A stretch of 9,681 nt of DNA, taken from positions 26,950 through 36,630 of the forward strand of contig PMBA01000306.1 of assembly GCA_003152795.1 (NCBI GenBank). Direction: 5' to 3'. Below are positions 1 through 5,981 of the stretch, piece by piece. Source of the DNA: Acidobacteriaceae bacterium. Lineage in GTDB: Bacteria; Acidobacteriota; Terriglobia; Terriglobales; Acidobacteriaceae. A program made the translations under genes and the position numbers. A model generated the notes under the pieces. The model was given only the letters and a program-made list of their open reading frames with translations, made no database searches and was not told the origin of the DNA. Position 1 is the stretch's first letter. Each line of letters starts with the position of its first letter.

Positions 1-1097
1 GGACGCAACTGCCCCGCCGACTGCGCATCCTTCAACTCCAGTTTCACATCGCACGACCCGGTCGCTTTGATGAAGTCCATCAGATATTGCGCGTTGAATC
101 CGATCGCCATCGGTTCCCCGTCATAAGCGACTTCAATCGAATCCTCCGACTCCCCGGTCTCGGTCGACGATGCCGAAATCTTCAATTCGCCTTTCTCCAG
201 CCGCAACCGCACCGCTCGCGACCGCTCATCCGCGAACTGCGCCACCCGCGCAATCGCCGCTCCCAGTTCCTCACCATGCAGCAGGATCGACTTCGAGATA
301 TCCTTCGGCAACACCGCCTCATAATTCGGAAACTGTCCCGTCAGTTGCCGCGAAGTCAGCAAGCGCGGCCCTACGCGGAAAAACAGCGTCGATTCATCTT
401 TGGCGAAGTCGATGCTCTCAACATCGGAATCCAGCAGCGATTTCAACTCGTCCATCGCCTTCTTCGGTATCAGCGTCTTCATCTCCCCCGAGACGCCTTC
501 AAACTTTTCTCCCGCCCGCTCCACATGCGCCAACCGATGCCCATCCGTCGCCACCATCGTGATCGACTCCGGCTTCAACACCATCAGCGCCCCATTCAGC
601 GTATATCGCGACTCCTCGCTCGCAATCGCGAATCCCGTCTTCGCAATCATCGATCTCAGTACGGCTGCCGGAATCTTGATCGCTCCCGCCGATGGAAACA
701 CCGGCAACCCTGGAAAATTCGACCGCGCCATTCCCACCATCTTCGTGTTGGACCGGCCGCACCGGATACTCACCCAGTGATTCTCCAGCAAACGGATCGT
801 AATCTCCGCGTCTGGCAGTAGCCTTACATAGTCATAAAGTTTGCGCGCCGGAATTGTGCACGCGCCTTCCTTCTTCACCTTGGCGTTGCACGAAGTCCGC
901 AGGCTCAGATCCAGGTCCGTAGCTGTCAGTGACAACTTGTCCCCAGCGGCCTCAAATAGATAGTTCGACAGAATGGGAATTGTGGTCTTGCGCTCCACCA
1001 CGCCCTGTGTCGCTGTCAGTTCACGAAGAAGTTCAACTTTGCTGACCGTAATTTCCATGGTCGTTGCGGCTACCGCAGCGGCGACTTCCACCGGCAT
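1..1097 (-). CDS. dnaN: DNA polymerase III subunit beta (sliding clamp), 3' end outside window
   Basis: The beta clamp is a ring dimer that encircles DNA and tethers the replicative polymerase. The reading frame is open from the start to the left window edge, giving about 365 residues and ending in DAQSAGQLR. Family members usually have a few more residues after this (a final strand ending near PMR), so roughly 15-20 residues are missing. Clear family sequence includes VVERKTTIPILSNYL near the N-terminus, LRTSCNAKVKKEGACTIPA, and GHRLAHVE in the middle. Two starts are possible. ATG at 1097 has a GGGAG Shine-Dalgarno 7 bases upstream. ATG at 1058 gives MEITVSKVELL, which matches the usual clamp N-terminus but has no visible ribosome site. 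The 1097 start adds 13 low-complexity residues (MPVEVAAAVAATT). I chose 1097 on the ribosome site; the family pattern favours 1058. The gene follows dnaA on the same strand, 468 bases away. Confidence 0.95.
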   Translation of the reverse strand, partial: MPVEVAAAVAATTMEITVSKVELLRELTATQGVVERKTTIPILSNYLFEAAGDKLSLTATDLDLSLRTSCNAKVKKEGACTIPARKLYDYVRLLPDAEITIRLLENHWVSIRCGRSNTKMVGMARSNFPGLPVFPSAGAIKIPAAVLRSMIAKTGFAIASEESRYTLNGALMVLKPESITMVATDGHRLAHVERAGEKFEGVSGEMKTLIPKKAMDELKSLLDSDVESIDFAKDESTLFFRVGPRLLTSRQLTGQFPNYEAVLPKDISKSILLHGEELGAAIARVAQFADERSRAVRLRLEKGELKISASSTETGESEDSIEVAYDGEPMAIGFNAQYLMDFIKATGSCDVKLELKDAQSAGQLR

Positions 1098-1104
1098 ATT
1101 GGGT

Positions 1105-1120
1105 CTCCCGACTCTAGAGT
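1105..1120 (-). promoter_or_regulatory. dnaN Shine-Dalgarno with adjacent 10-bp palindrome
   Basis: On the minus strand GGGAG (1105-1109) stands 7 bases before the ATG at 1097. Just upstream is the perfect palindrome ACTCTAGAGT (1111-1120). The ribosome site is the reason for preferring the 1097 start. The palindrome could be an operator or chance; nothing in the sequence names a regulator. Confidence 0.4.
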
Positions 1121-1201
1121 TGGTTTCAGCTCAAGCCTCTCCGGCAGAACCCTGCTTTACTCATGCCGCCAGACTCAGCCCAAGCTTGCAACTTCCTGGG
1201 T

Positions 1202-1258
1202 AAGGCACGGCTTTAGCTATGCCGGAATACCCCACCCAAGATGCGGGGCCTAAGCCCT
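1202..1258. repeat. GC-rich hairpin block upstream of dnaN
   Basis: Three small inverted repeats follow one another. GGCACGGCT (1204-1212) pairs with AGCTATGCC (1215-1223) over a 2-base loop, with one wobble and one mismatch. CCCC (1230-1233) pairs with GGGG (1245-1248). GGGC (1246-1249) could alternatively pair with GCCC (1254-1257). The block has the look of a dispersed intergenic hairpin repeat. It lies between the AT-rich part of the putative origin and dnaN, so it would be in the dnaN leader if transcription starts to its right. No function can be assigned. Confidence 0.4.
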
Positions 1259-1260
1259 TG

Positions 1261-1330
1261 AGGTTTCAAAACCTTTAAACCAGCTCTACTTCTGTTCTCT
1301 TCTTATATCAAATACAAAACCTATAAAACC
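1261..1330. repeat. AT-rich direct repeats, candidate DNA unwinding element
   Basis: CAAAACCTTTAAACC (1267-1281) recurs as CAAAACCTATAAAACC (1315-1330), differing by one substitution and one inserted A, with starts 48 bases apart. AGGTTT (1261-1266) and AAACCT (1269-1274) form an inverted repeat around CA. The segment is far more AT-rich than its surroundings and lies next to the DnaA-box-like cluster, as an unwinding element would. The function is inferred from composition and position only. Confidence 0.45.
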
Positions 1331-1411
1331 AGTAGTAACCGTAGGCGCTTCGCAGAAGTGGAAATCCGGTCCAGGTCCCTGTGTTTCAGTTGCTTCCACC
1401 TCAACCCTTCA

Positions 1412-1420
1412 TGTGGACAA
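1412..1420 (-). promoter_or_regulatory. DnaA box (best match in the origin-like region)
   Basis: The plus strand reads TGTGGACAA. Its complement TTGTCCACA differs from the canonical TTATCCACA at one position and is a recognised box variant. It is the strongest of the box-like sites between dnaA and dnaN. Confidence 0.55.
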
Positions 1421-1481
1421 TCGCTCCCGGCTCCGGTGGAACCCAACGCAACCCGCCGGCCCTTCTCAGGTTCCTATCCCG

Positions 1482-1547
1482 TCTCCCACAGTTTCCACAC
1501 ACTCTCCACAGCCAGGAGGTGGCAAGACAGGCCTGATGAGTGGAAAA
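1482..1547. promoter_or_regulatory. cluster of weak DnaA-box-like sites
   Basis: TCTCCCACA (1482-1490), GTTTCCACA (1491-1499) and CTCTCCACA (1502-1510) run in the same direction and nearly abut; AGTGGAAAA (1539-1547) is in the opposite direction. Each keeps most of the TCCACA half of the box. They lie just past the dnaA stop codon. Such arrays of weak sites are usual for cooperative DnaA-ATP binding, but binding here is unproven. Confidence 0.4.
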
Positions 1548-1565
1548 ATCGGCGGAAACCTTCAT

Positions 1566-2978
1566 TTACACGCCCAATTGCTCGGTTAGTTTATTGAGCA
1601 ACCTGTTCAAATCCTTGTCGTTCTTGCGGAGTTGTTCAATCTTATCCACGGAATGCAAGACGGTTGTGTGGTGCTTGCCGCCAAACTGGCGTCCAATTTC
1701 CGGCAGCGAGGCTTCCGTCAGATGTTTGGCCAGGTACATCGCAATCTGTCGCGGATACACGATTGATCGCGAATTATTCTTTGCCTTGATCTCCACCAGG
1801 CGCAGGCCGAATTGCTCAGCCACTGCCTTCTGAATCGATTCGATCGTCACCTTGCGTGCCTGCGAATCGATGAAATTTTTCAGCACCTGCTGGGTATACG
1901 GAAGCGTAATATCCGCCCCGATCAGCGAAGAATGCGCCACCAACCGGATCAGCGCTCCCTCCAGTTCGCGCACATTCGACCGGATGTTCGAGGCGATAAA
2001 CAACGCCACATCCGTCGGCAGCGTTACCCGCTCCTGCTCCGCCTTCTTTTGCAGGATCGCCACTTTCGTCTCCAGGTCCGGTGGCTGAATGTCCGCGATC
2101 AGCCCCCACTCGAACCGGCTCCGCAGACGATCCTCGAATTCCGCCAGCTCTTTCGGCGGACGGTCGCTAGCAATCACGATCTGCTTCATCGACTCGTGCA
2201 GCGCATTGAAGGTGTGGAAGAACTCTTCCTGCGTCCGCTCCTTCTGCGCCAGAAACTGGATGTCGTCCACCAGCAACACGTCTACCGTCCGGAATTTATC
2301 CCGGAAGCTGATCATCTTGTCGTAGCGCAGCGAGTTGATCATCTCGTTCGTGAACTTCTCGCTCGATACGTAGCAGATCGCCGCCTGCGGCGTCCGCCGC
2401 TTGATCTCGTGCCCGATCGCCTGCATCAGGTGCGTCTTCCCCATCCCCACGCCCCCGTACAGAAACAGCGGGTTGTAGGCTTTCGAGGGCCGTTCCGCCA
2501 CCGCCTGGCAGGCCGCATGTGCAAACTGGTTCCCGCTCCCGATCACGAAAGCGTCAAACGTATACCGTGGATTCAGTTGCGCCGCGCTGTCCCAGTCGAA
2601 CCGCCCCTGCGCCGGATGCATCCCCACCGCCTGCGGCCCCGCACTACCACTCCCGCCGCCGCTCGAACCGTGCGCCGTCAGCCCCCCGTTGTGCCGGATC
2701 GGCGTGTTCGAGGGATCGTCCTCCGCGGTTACGAATTTCACATCCTCGTATCCCAGTTCGAGCTGGTCCACCGCTTCCTGAATCAGGTCCGCGTACTTGT
2801 CGCTGACGTGTCGGAACTCGGCCGTTGGAATGCGCACGTACAAAACCCCATTGCTAGCGTGGCTGTACCGCGTCGGCTTCAGCCACGTGTCGTAGGAGTG
2901 TCGGTTGACTTTCTTTTCCAGGGCGTCAAGGATGCGCACCCACGGATTCGGACTGATGTTGGAACTGGAGAGAGACAT
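1566..2978 (-). CDS. dnaA: chromosomal replication initiator protein DnaA
   Basis: DnaA is the AAA+ ATPase that binds DnaA boxes, melts the origin and loads the replicative helicase. The 470 residues are a normal length. Domain I (about 12-85) contains WVRILDALEKKVNRHSYDTWL. Domain II (about 86-133) is a flexible linker with a Gly/Ser run. The AAA+ core has Walker A GGVGMGKT (175-182), Walker B LLVDDIQFL (235-243), sensor 1 IVIASDRPP (267-275), the arginine-finger region RLRSRFEWG (284-292) and sensor 2 NVRELEGAL (335-343). Domain IV binds DNA with the signature IGRQFGGKHHTTVLHS (428-443); the usual GGRDHTTV is GGKHHTTV here. ATG at 2978 gives the expected N-terminus but has no clear Shine-Dalgarno. 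Instead a 15-bp tandem repeat abuts the start. A promoter candidate lies about 260 bases upstream, implying a long leader. dnaN follows on the same strand. Confidence 0.98.
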   Translation of the reverse strand: MSLSSSNISPNPWVRILDALEKKVNRHSYDTWLKPTRYSHASNGVLYVRIPTAEFRHVSDKYADLIQEAVDQLELGYEDVKFVTAEDDPSNTPIRHNGGLTAHGSSGGGSGSAGPQAVGMHPAQGRFDWDSAAQLNPRYTFDAFVIGSGNQFAHAACQAVAERPSKAYNPLFLYGGVGMGKTHLMQAIGHEIKRRTPQAAICYVSSEKFTNEMINSLRYDKMISFRDKFRTVDVLLVDDIQFLAQKERTQEEFFHTFNALHESMKQIVIASDRPPKELAEFEDRLRSRFEWGLIADIQPPDLETKVAILQKKAEQERVTLPTDVALFIASNIRSNVRELEGALIRLVAHSSLIGADITLPYTQQVLKNFIDSQARKVTIESIQKAVAEQFGLRLVEIKAKNNSRSIVYPRQIAMYLAKHLTEASLPEIGRQFGGKHHTTVLHSVDKIEQLRKNDKDLNRLLNKLTEQLGV

Positions 2979-2979
2979 T

Positions 2980-3024
2980 GTTTACCAGAATGACGTTTAC
3001 CAGAATGACGGTTGCCCGGATGAC
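2980..3024 (-). repeat. 15-bp tandem repeat abutting the dnaA start codon
   Basis: GTTTACCAGAATGAC occurs twice perfectly (2980-2994 and 2995-3009), followed by a diverged third unit, GGTTGCCCGGATGAC (3010-3024). On the minus strand the units read GTCATTCTGGTAAAC and run to within one base of the ATG at 2978. The repeat therefore occupies the place of the ribosome binding site and supplies at most a weak GG pair. Copy-number change would alter the dnaA leader without touching the coding frame. Confidence 0.9.
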
Positions 3025-3237
3025 GGTTAAAAATATCGCTGCTTGAATATCGAAAGCGCCCCGGTGATTGCGTCCGGGAAAAACCAGTCTTGAAATTATG
3101 ATCTTCGATTCCTGCAGAGCAGTTTCTGTTTTGCAGTACGCGTTATCGATGAAATTTATTACGAGACGAACCGCATACTAGCACAAAAAAATCGCCGCGT
3201 CGGTGCGTTCCGGCAAAAAAATTCCGCGCCCGCGCTA

Positions 3238-3267
3238 TTTAGAATCGCGATTTTTTCGCGCTGTCAA
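3238..3267 (-). promoter_or_regulatory. sigma70-type promoter candidate for dnaA, with palindromic spacer
   Basis: On the minus strand a perfect TTGACA (3262-3267) is followed after 18 bases by TCTAAA (3238-3243), a 4-of-6 match to TATAAT. The spacer contains the inverted repeat CGCGA, five A, TCGCG (3246-3260). This centres a possible operator under RNA polymerase. The predicted start would be near 3230, giving a dnaA leader of about 250 bases. Confidence 0.5.
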
Positions 3268-3313
3268 GTGTCGAGAAACTAACTGCAGCGCAAACTGTGC
3301 AATGGAGAAAAAA

Positions 3314-3411
3314 GAAGTGAGAGGGCAGAAGTCGCATTGCAGAGGTGAATAACCATAAGGTACGTGATGGGTTTTACTTCTGACCTCTTAACTTCTGCAA
3401 TCTGACCTCGC
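3314..3411. repeat. heptamer (7-bp period) array with inverted halves, downstream of jag
   Basis: The left half reads as 7-base units GAAGTGA, GAGGGCA, GAAGTCG, CATTGCA, GAGGTGA, ATAACCA (3314-3355). The right half reads ACTTCTG, ACCTCTT, AACTTCTG, CAATCTG, ACCTCGC (3376-3411), with one 8-base unit. The right half is largely the reverse complement of the left: 3328-3346 and 3391-3409 match as an inverted repeat at 15 of 19 positions, several of the differences being G-U compatible. In RNA it would fold into a long imperfect stem just past the jag stop codon, so it may act as a terminator or 3'-end stabiliser, though no U-tract follows. Confidence 0.6.
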
Positions 3412-3412
3412 C

Positions 3413-3955
3413 TCAGTTCGGCCGCCGTTCCCGCCTTGCCGGAGAACCCGCCGTCTTGTAACTCCCCGGATACAACACCACCGACCGCCTCCCGCCCTCG
3501 CCGTCACTCTCCGTGCGCAAATCTTTTTCCTCGCGCAGCGCCAGATGCACGATCCGCCGCTCCCGCGACGACATGGGCCCGAACCGGTACGGCTCGCTCG
3601 TCCGCCGCACCTGCTCCGCCGCCACCCGCGCTGCCGTCTGCAGCTCCTCGATCCGCTGCGCCCGGAAATTCTTGCAGTCGAACCAGATCTTCTCGTGCTC
3701 GTTCCCCTGCAGGCGCAGAATCTCCGACGCCAGCAGCTCGAACGATCGCAGCAACTCCCCCGCCCGTTCCAGCAATAGCCCCGAATCCGGCCCCGCAAAC
3801 TCCACCAGAATCTCCGGATGTTCCCACTCGCGATTCTCCGCCATCGGCGGATCCACCGTGATCCGGTACTTCAGCTTGAAGCCGCCATTCGAAATGACAG
3901 CCTGCAGAAATTCCCCTATCTGTTTTGCGGCAGCAACCTTGTCTGTAATCGGCAT
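3413..3955 (-). CDS. jag: KhpB/Jag-type RNA-binding protein with R3H domain
   Basis: This is the SpoIIIJ-associated (Jag/KhpB) RNA-binding protein usually encoded after yidC. In firmicutes it works with KhpA in post-transcriptional control of cell division and envelope functions. The 180 residues start at ATG 3955; the ribosome site is weak. There is no N-terminal Jag-N domain. A KH-like segment spans about 20-85, where GPDSGLLLERAGELL matches the family pattern, but the loop normally written GxxG is ERAG (63-66), so the first glycine is replaced by glutamate. The R3H domain (about 115-162) shows RFGPMSSRERRIVHLAL with R133 and H137, then GGRRSVVLYP. The tail after 163 is basic and probably disordered. 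The gene is last in the rpmH-yidC cluster, 62 bases after yidC. Confidence 0.88.
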   Translation of the reverse strand: MPITDKVAAAKQIGEFLQAVISNGGFKLKYRITVDPPMAENREWEHPEILVEFAGPDSGLLLERAGELLRSFELLASEILRLQGNEHEKIWFDCKNFRAQRIEELQTAARVAAEQVRRTSEPYRFGPMSSRERRIVHLALREEKDLRTESDGEGGRRSVVLYPGSYKTAGSPARRERRPN

Positions 3956-3965
3956 AGTTAGGTCT

Positions 3966-4014
3966 CAGCTTTTGGCTCTTAGCTCTTGGCCAGTAGCCAA
4001 GAGCCAACAGCCAA
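3966..4014. repeat. heptamer array and competing hairpins between yidC and jag
   Basis: The plus strand reads as seven 7-base units: CAGCTTT, TGGCTCT, TAGCTCT, TGGCCAG, TAGCCAA, GAGCCAA, CAGCCAA. Every unit keeps RGC at positions 2-4. The array is also self-complementary. GCTCTTGGC (3982-3990) pairs perfectly with GCCAAGAGC (3996-4004) over a 5-base loop. TTGGCTCTT (3972-3980) pairs perfectly with AAGAGCCAA (3999-4007). The two stems share an arm and exclude each other. It fills almost the whole gap between the yidC stop and jag. Confidence 0.75.
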
Positions 4015-4017
4015 CCG

Positions 4018-5886
4018 CTACTTCTCTTTCTTCCGCGCCCGCTTCTCCATCATCTCCCGCATCTCCCGCCCCAGCGACGTCCGGTTCATCACCGACTGCT
4101 GTACGATCCCGATCAGCTGCCCCGCCGACCAGTACAGTCCCAGCCCCGCCGGCAGGTTCCAGCTCATCAGCCCCAGCATCCCCGGCATCATCACGTTCAT
4201 CATCTTCTGCTGCGCCGGATCCATCCCCGCCTGCGGCGTCATCCGCTGCATGATCAGCATCGTCACAATAATCGCTACCGGCAAAATGTGCCACGGATCC
4301 GGCGCCGATAAATCGTGCACCCACATCCACGGCGCATGCCTCAAATCCATCGCCACGTTCAGCATCCGGTAATACGCAAACAGAAACGGCATCTGGATCA
4401 GCAGCGGCAGACATCCTCCCGCCGGATTCACCCCTTCCTTCTTATACAGCGCCGAAATCTCTTCGTTCATCTCCGCTTTCTTCGGATCCCGCAAACTATA
4501 CTTCTTGTACTTTTCCTGGATCGACTTGATCTGGGGTGCCACCCGCTGCATCTTCAACATCGACTTCATCTGCGATAGCCGCAGCGGCAGCAGCGCCACA
4601 TTGATCACCAGCGTCTGCAGCAGAATCGCCCAGCCCCAGTTCCCCACGATGTGGTTGTACATCCATTTCAGCCACAGAAACAGCGGTCGCGCGATGATCC
4701 CCAGCCACCCGAAATCGATGATCGCCCGCAGATCCGGGTCCGTCCCCGTAATCCCTGGCACCGCTACCGATTCCAGATCCGCCAGCGCCTTCGGCCCCAC
4801 ATACAACCGCGCCTCCGTCGCCCCCTTAACGCTGCCCACCGCCGCCCCCAGCACGTCCACTTTGTCCATCTGCTTGTTACTCGCATCGGACGCGTTGTGC
4901 GGAATTTCAAGCGCATTGTGCAGCGTCACCATCGCCGCGTTCTGCGGATCCTCCGGCAAAAACACCGCCGCGAAATACTGGTCCGACACTCCCGCCCAGT
5001 GGAACGGTCCCGCCAGCGTCCCGCCCCCGCTGATCTTCTTTATTGCCAGCCGCTCCACCTTATTGTCGTACTGATACACGATCTGCGCAGTTGCGTACTG
5101 CGCCCCCGTCGTATCCCCGCCAAACCCAGCCGGCCACATCGGAAACGCCGTGACCTGCGCCCCCTTCACATTCACCGCCGTCTTTACTCCCACCACGTAG
5201 CTGTTCCGATCGAACGTAAAGCTCTTCTCGACCGATACGTCGCCGTCGGAGTATGCAAACTTAATTTCGGGTGGAGCCACGGGCGTAGGCGAGGTCGCGG
5301 GTGCCCCATCCTTCCGCGCACTCTGCGGAAGCGTGGGTGTCGCCATCACGTACAAAGCTGAGTTCAACTTGTCCCGCAGCCCCGCATCATAAGTCCACAA
5401 CGTCAGCGGATACCCATACAATCCCGCCGCCGCCGCATTCACCAGTTCGAGCGGTCCACCCTTGTCGTCGGTATATTTCTTCAGCACCCACGACTTAACC
5501 CGCCCGCCGCGGTTGGTCAACACGATCCGGTAAAGGTCATTCTCAATCACCGTCTCCGTTTCGCTGTTAGCCACAACCGGCGCCAATGTTTGCGTCAGGG
5601 ACGCCTGCTTCATGGACCTTTGCGTGAGGGATGTTTGCGCGGAAGATGCTTGCGGGGAAGATGCCTGTGTGGTGACGGCGCTCTGCCCCGTCCCGCTCTC
5701 CGCACTCTGCGCAGCGCCACCCGCCTGCCCGCCGCTGCCCGCCGTTTTCGCCGGAGCCGGCGGCTGCGGCCCATACTTCTTCATCAGCGGCTGAAATAGC
5801 ATGATCACCAGAAACGTCAGCGCAAACACCACTAGCAACCTGCGCTCCATCCCGGGTTCTTGTTGCGGATTATTAAATTCAGCCAA
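4018..5886 (-). CDS. yidC: membrane protein insertase YidC
   Basis: YidC inserts and folds inner-membrane proteins, alone or with SecYEG. At 622 residues it is a long, Gram-negative type insertase. TM1 is about 16-35 (LLVVFALTFLVIMLF). An Ala/Ser/Gln-rich linker follows (40-105), then the periplasmic beta domain (about 107-390, with GGRVKSWVL and KSFTFDRNSYVV). The conserved core comprises TM2 (about 417-437), the cytoplasmic hairpin (KSMLKMQRVAPQIKSIQEKY), TM3 (GCLPLLIQMPFLFAYY, 491-506), TM4 (about 532-548) and TM5 (about 570-598), ending in a basic tail. The residue aligned with the groove arginine of E. coli appears to be N429, with R436 nearby. The start is TTG at 5886, giving MAEFNNPQQEPGMERR. 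The next ATG (5850, residue 13) has no better ribosome site. A four-codon frame (5902-5888) ends one base before the TTG. Confidence 0.96.
   Translation of the reverse strand: MAEFNNPQQEPGMERRLLVVFALTFLVIMLFQPLMKKYGPQPPAPAKTAGSGGQAGGAAQSAESGTGQSAVTTQASSPQASSAQTSLTQRSMKQASLTQTLAPVVANSETETVIENDLYRIVLTNRGGRVKSWVLKKYTDDKGGPLELVNAAAAGLYGYPLTLWTYDAGLRDKLNSALYVMATPTLPQSARKDGAPATSPTPVAPPEIKFAYSDGDVSVEKSFTFDRNSYVVGVKTAVNVKGAQVTAFPMWPAGFGGDTTGAQYATAQIVYQYDNKVERLAIKKISGGGTLAGPFHWAGVSDQYFAAVFLPEDPQNAAMVTLHNALEIPHNASDASNKQMDKVDVLGAAVGSVKGATEARLYVGPKALADLESVAVPGITGTDPDLRAIIDFGWLGIIARPLFLWLKWMYNHIVGNWGWAILLQTLVINVALLPLRLSQMKSMLKMQRVAPQIKSIQEKYKKYSLRDPKKAEMNEEISALYKKEGVNPAGGCLPLLIQMPFLFAYYRMLNVAMDLRHAPWMWVHDLSAPDPWHILPVAIIVTMLIMQRMTPQAGMDPAQQKMMNVMMPGMLGLMSWNLPAGLGLYWSAGQLIGIVQQSVMNRTSLGREMREMMEKRARKKEK
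5593..5667 (-). repeat. 15-bp repeat encoding five Q-x-S-x-x pentapeptides in the YidC linker
   Basis: Residues 74-98 of YidC read QASSP, QASSA, QTSLT, QRSMK, QASLT: five units of five codons each. Gln is kept at position 1 and Ser at position 3 in every unit. The DNA units are diverged, so this is an old minisatellite-like expansion. It lies between TM1 and the periplasmic domain, a stretch tolerant of length change, and probably lengthens a flexible tether. Confidence 0.85.
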
Positions 5887-5918
5887 TTCAGTAACTCATC
5901 ATTTCTGTGTTAGTTGCC

Positions 5919-5977
5919 ACAACTCATGTAGGGACGGACGCCCTCGTCCGTCCAGCGGAGCGAAGCTCCGCAGCCCC
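5919..5977. repeat. double-hairpin GC-rich repeat element, copy 1
   Basis: The copy begins ACAACTCATGTAGGG, 13 of 15 identical to the start of copy 2. Hairpin 1: GGACGGACG (5932-5940), loop CCCT, CGTCCGTCC (5945-5953). Hairpin 2: GCGGAGC (5955-5961), loop GAA, GCTCCGC (5965-5971). It lies between the yidD stop and yidC, and in the mRNA its complement would be in the yidC leader. The other copies are at 8292 and 8828 in the same orientation. Confidence 0.8.
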
Positions 5978-5981
5978 TGGT

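Larger units (their letters stand above)
1259..1560. other. oriC: putative chromosomal replication origin (oriC-like region) between dnaA and dnaN
   Basis: The 468-base dnaN-dnaA gap is the common place for a bacterial origin. It shows an AT-rich segment (about 1261-1340) followed by several sequences resembling DnaA boxes (consensus TTATCCACA or its complement). The best is TGTGGACAA at 1412-1420. Weaker ones are AGTGGAAAT (1357-1365), TCTCCCACA (1482-1490), GTTTCCACA (1491-1499), CTCTCCACA (1502-1510) and AGTGGAAAA (1539-1547). A further 8-of-9 match, TTATCCACG (1642-1650), lies inside the dnaA coding end but encodes conserved residues. On the minus strand the order is box, GC-rich stretch, then CTACGGTTACTACTGG, then AT-rich DNA. 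This resembles the basal unwinding arrangement with DnaA-trios described in Bacillus. Base skew across the window does not flip here, which weakens the case. Confidence 0.55.
2979..3412 (-). other. 434-base dnaA upstream region without genes
   Basis: No convincing coding frame exists here. Relative to the flanking genes it is AT-rich and holds homopolymer tracts: seven A at 3185-3191 and 3215-3221 (starts 30 bases apart) and six T at 3251-3256. Spacing near whole helical turns could bend the DNA. From right to left, in the direction of transcription, it contains an inverted heptamer array next to the jag stop, a sigma70-type promoter with a palindrome in its spacer, the A-tracts, a CCCGG/CCGGG hairpin (3060-3064 with 3074-3078), and the tandem repeat at the dnaA start. 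I see no good DnaA box here, so autoregulation through this region is not supported. Confidence 0.6.

Noticed and set aside
87..821. 244-codon plus-strand frame opposite dnaN
   Set aside because: Antisense shadow of the clamp gene with Arg/His-rich, motif-free sequence. The minus frame matches the beta clamp throughout.
1642..1650. TTATCCACG as a DnaA box inside dnaA
   Set aside because: It encodes conserved residues (V-D-K of the SVDKIEQL segment), so the match can be explained by protein coding. It is mentioned only as a possible extra site.
1812..2993. 393-codon open frame on the plus strand opposite dnaA
   Set aside because: It is the complement of an unmistakable dnaA, rich in Arg, His and Pro, with no family motif. 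It results from high GC and the biased codon third positions.
3513..4253. 246-codon plus-strand frame across jag and yidC
   Set aside because: Ser/Pro/Ala-rich antisense product spanning two recognisable genes and the repeat between them.
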